Program-made: the position numbers and the translations under genes
Shown here: in pieces, positions 59,001-64,000 of the stretch
Numbering within the stretch: position 1 is the first letter of the stretch
Layout: each line of letters opens with the position of its first letter
Notes under the pieces: model-generated
The model's database searches: none
What the model was told of the DNA's origin: nothing
What the model saw: the letters and a program-made list of their open reading frames with translations, nothing else
NCBI GenBank assembly: GCA_022453515.1
Contig: JAJNNY010000008.1
Coordinates: 620,001 to 684,000, forward strand
Direction of reading: 5' to 3'
DNA from: Astrocystis sublimbata
Lineage: Eukaryota; Ascomycota; Sordariomycetes; Xylariales; Xylariaceae
Length of the DNA: 64,000 nucleotides

Positions 59001-62000
59001 GATTTTCCTAGGGACTATCTTCGCCGCTTGCCAAGCTCGGTTCCGATTTCTGGATCGCCCAGGGCCTCGTTTAATGAGCCGGTGTCACGGTGCCAGACTG
59101 GAGTAGGACGGACACACACTTGCACACGTCAGATACTCAGACATGGTGTGGCTGGAGTGGAGAGGTCTCGGGGACAGATAGCTCGACCTCGACGCACCTG
59201 GCAGGAGTATCCGACCTCAGACCAGGAAAGAACATAACTGAGCCCTGTTCCAGTGCTTCTGCCGTCGTGGGGCCTTGTGCCTGCAACGCCACTCAGGCGA
59301 GCCGGAGGTGTCCAAGCCGGCCGAGGAAAGACCTGATTGCTACCTCCCCGACCGCACATGAACACCAGCCCTGGCGACATTGCAGGTGAGAAAGACATGC
59401 CGAAGGCCCGCTCCCAATGGTAAGCAGACTCAGACCGGGGCCTCGACGTGATTTCTTGTCCGGAATAGGAAGGAAGCTATGTACGCGTCAAGCATCTTCG
59501 TCCATTACATCGTCAGCCAGTGATGCGGCAATGCTTGAGCCTAACGCCGCCGGGTTGGCGTGCGTCGCGGCCGCTGATCTTAAGCGCGGGCTGCACCGCT
59601 GCAGGAGCTGGGAATTCGCCTAGGTCTTGCAGTTGATTCTCTACCTGCTGGGACCAACAACGATCCCCGAACTGATCCCCACGACTCCAAGCGCCGCAAC
59701 ACGTTCAGCAGGAGCCAGCCAGCCAGCCCATGGGTCCATATCGGGGTCTTCTGCAGCATACCGCCACAGTGTCCCTCTAGAACTCTTACCCCAGCCATGC
59801 CCAGGTGTGTTCCCTCAGTTGTGGCGGTCACGAGTTGCTCTAGCGCGGCTTCTTAGGCCAATGGAACACATTCAGGCATACCTCCTTGTTGGGACGCTGC
59901 GTTTGTCTAGTCATGGACGAAACGTTGACTGGGGTCAACGTATGGGGTGTGTAGACGAAGGTAGTGAAGAGACCGAGACCTTCACGTGGCTGGGTCAACT
60001 TCCTACACTCGCTTTACGACCTCTCATTCTTTTTTTTTCTCGCATCGAAGTCGCTCTTGTCATCTTTGAGCAACGAAGCTATCAAGTTTGTCGGTGAGTG
60101 CGGCAAAGCGGAAAGCCACCCCCAATCGCTAGCATTGAGGATATCTCAACAACGTGCCAACGAACCGTTCTAGCAAGCGCCAAACATGCGAGGTGTGCCT
60201 GACGCGGTGGCAACAACAAGGTTGAGATACGGCGATAGCAACACAGACTACCACCAAGATCATTCTGGGCCCGGGTAGGGATGTTCTAACATATTATCCT
60301 CACACAGCATGTCAGACGGTTTGGGGGCTTGGCTCGCCCAGCAGATAAGCAATTCGAGCCTTGATAGGATGTCAAGGTCAGCTAATTCAGCTCGACTAAT
60401 CGAGCTTGGCATCTAGATAGCCTTCGACGGGGTGACGAATTCCATTACGCCGGTCACGTATGTCAGTTATTACTTTCCACCTTCGAACATCGACGCAGCT
60501 TGCGTGTAAAAACGACTCCGCAGAACACCGTATCCACAAGGAGACTAAGAGAGACGATCGACATTCTGTCATCAATCTATCCAGGCACTTGTGTAATTTC
60601 TTGAGCTTAGTCACATCTGTGCATGACAGCTTGTGAGTTATTAGGTACTTGGTGACCAAAGGATAGCATCCATCAATCTGTAATGTAGCTAGCTGATGAC
60701 AATTTCTGGTATATGCCCTTTTCCGGGGGTTGTATCAAAGGCTTAGTAGAGAAGGTAGGCTTAGTTAGAATGGTGAGCGCTAAAGTAACCGGGGAATCTT
60801 TTGTTGTCAGAGAAGACGTGAATTCGCAGCGCTAGGCTACGAAGCTCTCTCGTGTGTGCATGTATCGCAAATAGAGCCTGCTATGTCCGAGAACCACGCT
60901 AATTGGGTTTCGAGAACAGGTAGGTATGCTTTAGTACTAGACTAAGCCCCTTCTTTAGGACCATACTACTGGATGCAGATCTGTACGCAATTCGAAGAAT
61001 TACGTAAGAATTCAACCTCATGAACGACGACTGGAGCTTGGGACACAAGGTAATATAACACGAGTCGACAAACTCGGTTCCCTCAACTCAAGCCTATCGA
61101 TTGTCATGGTCCAGCATAAGCTGCCAACATGCGTAGCAATGCAGCTTTTCCGGTGGGTAGTTATCGATTTCATTAGCACTGCAAGTTATAATGTTGACAA
61201 CCCCATCGTCGTCCGTGGGAACTTCGAACTTTGGAAGTAATTATGCATTGTTGGGCATTTTGGCTGTGGCAGTGCACAAGACGCAAAATTCCGAGGATGT
61301 TGTTTCCGTAATATCTGATCCACAGCCCAGGTTGAGGCATCTTCATTCCACATTAAAATAGTCAACTGCAAAGACTAGCCTTGCAATAATTCGATGTAGT
61401 AATGCAATTATGCTAAAGCTTATATAAATCACACGAGGATATTTGACCATTGTTTCATGTGAATTTGCGGTGTTCGTAGTGGTACAAAAGCGAGGGGCCG
61501 CGAAAGCAAATGCACCCCTCAGCTGACACAAAAAAAAAAAAGAAAAAAGGAAGAAAACCAATGGACGAAAGGCGAGAGTGGTAACCGAACTATTTCTCAT
61601 TCACGTGTTGTTCCTGCGTACTTGCAACAAACAACTGAACCCTCGTTAAACTCACTGCCAGAACTAGGAAGTCACAGTATCGCAATGAAAACCCATGTTG
61701 AAGACTGCATGGCAGGGAGATCAAAGAGGCCGTCCCTTTCTGCTGGAATGTTCGGGTTTGGTTGCTTCTATAGAAGCCTGTCGATCTAATGCAGGCTCGT
61801 TGTTTCTCGGTAGGTAGACTTGATCGCGATACTAGTAGTGCCAGTATACCACGACTGTCCATTAGGTACTTGTAGTTAGATAGATAGGTACCCGCAGTAC
61901 TACTAGCTACATGTAGTAGGTACTATAAAGATATATTCTTGTTTGGTCCCGAGGGGAGTAGTTCCACATGATACGAGATAGTTGAGCCGCAATCTGGTAA

Positions 62001-62829
62001 GGTTGTAGGTCAACTCTGTTCGATCCAGGTGGTCTGGGTCGAATTGCGGGTTGAGTGACGATACTGCTTTCCCTCTCAATAAGGTTGTAAGTCACGCCAC
62101 CTATGTACCTAGGTACTTTTTGAATAACCATGGCCATATCGGGCAATAAACGAGGCTCATTCGTATTTTTCAACCAGGCAGGTACCCAAGTTTACGTAGT
62201 TGATCCTCCTATGCAGCGCTACAGCATGGTTGGGGCTTCGAGTTTCGATTAGGCCACATAGGTCAACTACAACTGCAACAATTGCTTCAAGGTACCTATT
62301 AGGTGGGTGTTTGACCTTGGAGCCTGGGGCCAACGGTAATGAGGTAGGTAGGTGTACAGTGAGCAGCTGCGAGTGTGAATGCGGACTGCGACTACGAGGC
62401 AAGGCAAGAGCAGAGCAGGGCCGCGTCTATATAGGGCATCACACCGAACGCACCCTCCCCTCTTGATCATATTTAAAGTTCGGTACGTACTTAAGTAGGC
62501 ACCCAACCAACCCTAAGGTTGAGCCAGATCAGTCAGTTACGACCTTCTCGTCTACTCTTACTCTTACTCTTCCACACAGCGGCACACCTCCAGGACTCAC
62601 TTACTCTCGCCCCCTGGGTACCCATCCCATGCTGTCCTCGGCCCTTGAGCTGTGCAGATGACTTTCTCCTGTTAGCAACCACCGCCGCAGCTTCTTGCTC
62701 AGCTCAGGTCCCTGCTCCTTACATTCGAGAGCCGCCTCATCCTGCCCATAGCAATCTTTAGCCAGCCCATCGTACTGTTCTACTAAGTTCTACAGTTGTT
62801 CTGCCGTCACCTGGCTGGCTCCCGGCGTC
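56029..62829. other. 6.8 kb gene-poor region
   Basis: Long stretch without a clean gene. The left 700 bp is the bZIP promoter. Many short motifs of the TACCTAGGTA type occur (56795, 57228, 57296, 61890, 62105), with tandem GGTGCTGA (56845-56865) and AAGGTTGC (56918-56932) copies. At 58547-59285 minus there is a coding-like but broken region described separately. Other frames (59627-60097 +, 58520-58720 +) have no resemblance to families. The right 600 bp is the presumed leader of the Asn-rich gene. Confidence 0.4.
58547..59285 (-). pseudogene. Coding-like broken region, unknown family (possible decayed gene)
   Basis: Several short minus-strand frames read like real protein, but they sit in conflicting phases. 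They are: an exon-like piece after an acceptor at 59281 (PTTAEALEQGSVMFFPGLRS) with a GTGCGT donor; RDTGSLNEALGDPEIGTELG (about 59030-59090), ending in a stop; IPQTIEMGFLVVGKSATNN (about 58930-58990); FEVLPDWRNFLCTERIWPPM running to DGHYDTANRYEF (58868-58695); and, in another frame, EKIWIDADRLYNTLNRRQR to a stop at 58547. The last two frames appear to be parts of one protein separated by a small frameshift, with no room for an intron. I recognise no family. A gene with introns that I failed to resolve is the alternative. Confidence 0.3.
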
Positions 62830-62868
62830 ATGGAGGGCAACGGCACCGACAGCAACAACAACAACAGC

Positions 62869-62932
<64 letters not shown>

Positions 62933-64000
62933 GCAACAACAACAGCAACAACAACATCGGGACACGGGGTGCGCGGCCCGGTGCTGGATACGTGCTGGCA
63001 CAGCCGACGACGCAGACCATGCAGCAGCAGCAGCAGCAGCAACAGCAGTCCCGTCACCAAGCACGGCAAACTCTACATGGATCCATGGTACCTCCACCCT
63101 CGCCAGTCCACGACGCCTTGTTACCGGACACGTTTATATCACTACAACAGTCCACACCTCCTCGCCAGTACACCACCGTCGGTTCTGTATACAAGTCTCA
63201 CACTCAGCCTCTCCAGCCCCCCGTGCGTCGTGGCCGCACCAACAAGCCCATCTACCCCCACAAAGGCGAATCGCCTGCAGGCCCTTCTCAGATACAATAT
63301 ACACCGTTGCAGCAGAACTCCGATCGCGCCGTTGGCCCCGCGCGTCGAGATCCCAGCTGGACTCCCTCGACCAGATCGGTCACACCCGGCCAAAGGCTAG
63401 TTCTGCGGAGGTTTGGTGTTATGGCTTCCGACAATGCCAGTGGCAGCACCCATCCAGCCTCGGGCCAGCCAGGTGCTCGACAATCACTCGCCCCAGTCCC
63501 AGCATCACCACGGTACATGGCCGACTCTGGAGCCAGCCCCTATCAACCTCTGGTGGCCGACACGCTGGTAGATAGCCCCGTTGATACCGAGCAAGACAAT
63601 ACCGAGCAGACCGAATCTGAGCAAGCCATGCTCACCACCACGGACGCCGGATCCGACAATGTCAACGAGCTGCCCATCAATATCAAATCCTCGTATTATG
63701 GTATGAGCTTGAACACCTTGACAAACCTGGCATCATACGCCAACCCTAACCAACGTTACGCGCAAGAAATACTCGCGGCCCATCGCCCGCAGCCCGTTCT
63801 GGCCACAGATGTGAGTCGATCCAACGCCTGCTCTAAGAGCTACGTATCAACCGAATCGAGCTGTGGCAGAAAGACTGACACAAATTCGCAGTCCCGCCGA
63901 TCTGAGAGTCATTCAACACATCACAACCCAGAAGCACAGTCGTTTATGTCGCAGAACGGAGACCCCCAGCCTATTCCTGGTCCGAGACGTCGCGGTGCAC
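62830..64000 (+). CDS. Asn/Gln-rich low-complexity protein, partial at the right edge
   Basis: Open frame from ATG 62830 (MEGNGTDSNNNNS) to the end of the window, with one intron from 63811 (GTGAGT) to 63891 (GCAG). Residues 8-45 are almost pure Asn with scattered Ser, then QPTTQTM and a run of nine Gln. The rest is Pro/Ser/Gln-rich and disordered (STPPRQYTTVGSVYKSHTQ, PLQPPVRRGRTNKP). A more ordered segment, SYYGMSLNTLTNLASYANP and NQRYAQEILAAHRPQ, resembles a conserved block I have seen in fungal uncharacterized proteins. An in-frame ATG at 63421 (MASDNASG) could be the true start, which would put the Asn tract in the leader. The 3' end lies outside the window. Function unknown. Confidence 0.6.
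62851..62960. repeat. (AAC)n trinucleotide tract
   Basis: More than 30 AAC units with a few AGC interruptions. In the + frame from 62830 it encodes poly-Asn. On the other frames it gives poly-Gln or poly-Thr, which are shadows. Confidence 0.95.

Noticed and set aside
62796..63575. poly-Gln frame over the AAC/CAG tract
   Set aside because: The frame from 62830 stays open to the window end and has the better continuation; the other is a repeat shadow.

Overview
The window is genomic DNA of a filamentous ascomycete (Pezizomycotina), most likely a Sordariomycete. Genes are separated by 0.3-3 kb, and most are split by 45-140 bp introns with GTRNGT donors, CTRAC-like branch sites and YAG acceptors. 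Typical Pezizomycotina genes are present: an AzgA purine permease, a Gdt1-type ion transporter, Mic19, and a long-loop MFS transporter. Intergenic DNA repeatedly carries the palindrome GGTACCTAGGTACC, familiar from that lineage. I saw no bacterial-type operon, CRISPR array or rRNA, and no tRNA passed a hand check. The class-level placement is inference.

Layout from left to right (exon chains were reconstructed by hand and each closes in frame): MFS drug/solute transporter (-), Elongator subunit ELP6 (+), ribosomal protein eL37 (-), autophagy E2 enzyme ATG3 (+), purine permease azgA (-), a 3.3 kb gene-poor gap, L-rhamnose mutarotase (-), GDT1 transporter (-), a telobox Myb protein resembling TRF/Taz1 (+), Mba1/mL45-like mitoribosome protein (+), a DUR3-like solute:sodium symporter (-), an IS630/Tc1-type DD34E transposase (-), a three-RRM RNA-binding protein (-), a long gap with one possible small membrane protein (+), MIC19 (+), TYW3 (-), eIF1 (-), PheRS beta FRS1 (+), TRM44 (+), coatomer gamma SEC21 (+), CDP-alcohol phosphotransferase CPT1/EPT1 (+), a Yap/AP-1-like bZIP factor (-), a 6.8 kb gene-poor stretch with a possible decayed gene, and an Asn/Gln-rich protein that runs off the right edge (+).

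Most genes are conserved housekeeping functions, with a strong translation and tRNA theme: ELP6 (wobble U34 modification), TYW3 (wybutosine in tRNA-Phe), FRS1 (charging of tRNA-Phe), TRM44 (Um44), eIF1, eL37 and mL45. eIF1 and FRS1 are head to head. Transport and membrane functions (MFS, AzgA, SSS symporter, Gdt1, COPI, phospholipid synthesis) make up much of the rest. There is no secondary-metabolite or defence cluster. The observations most worth checking are the telobox/TRFH-like protein, the poor AUG context of eIF1, a GC-AG intron in FRS1, a 4-nt first coding exon in eL37, the transposon with possible CA/TG inverted ends, and two prion-like low-complexity proteins.
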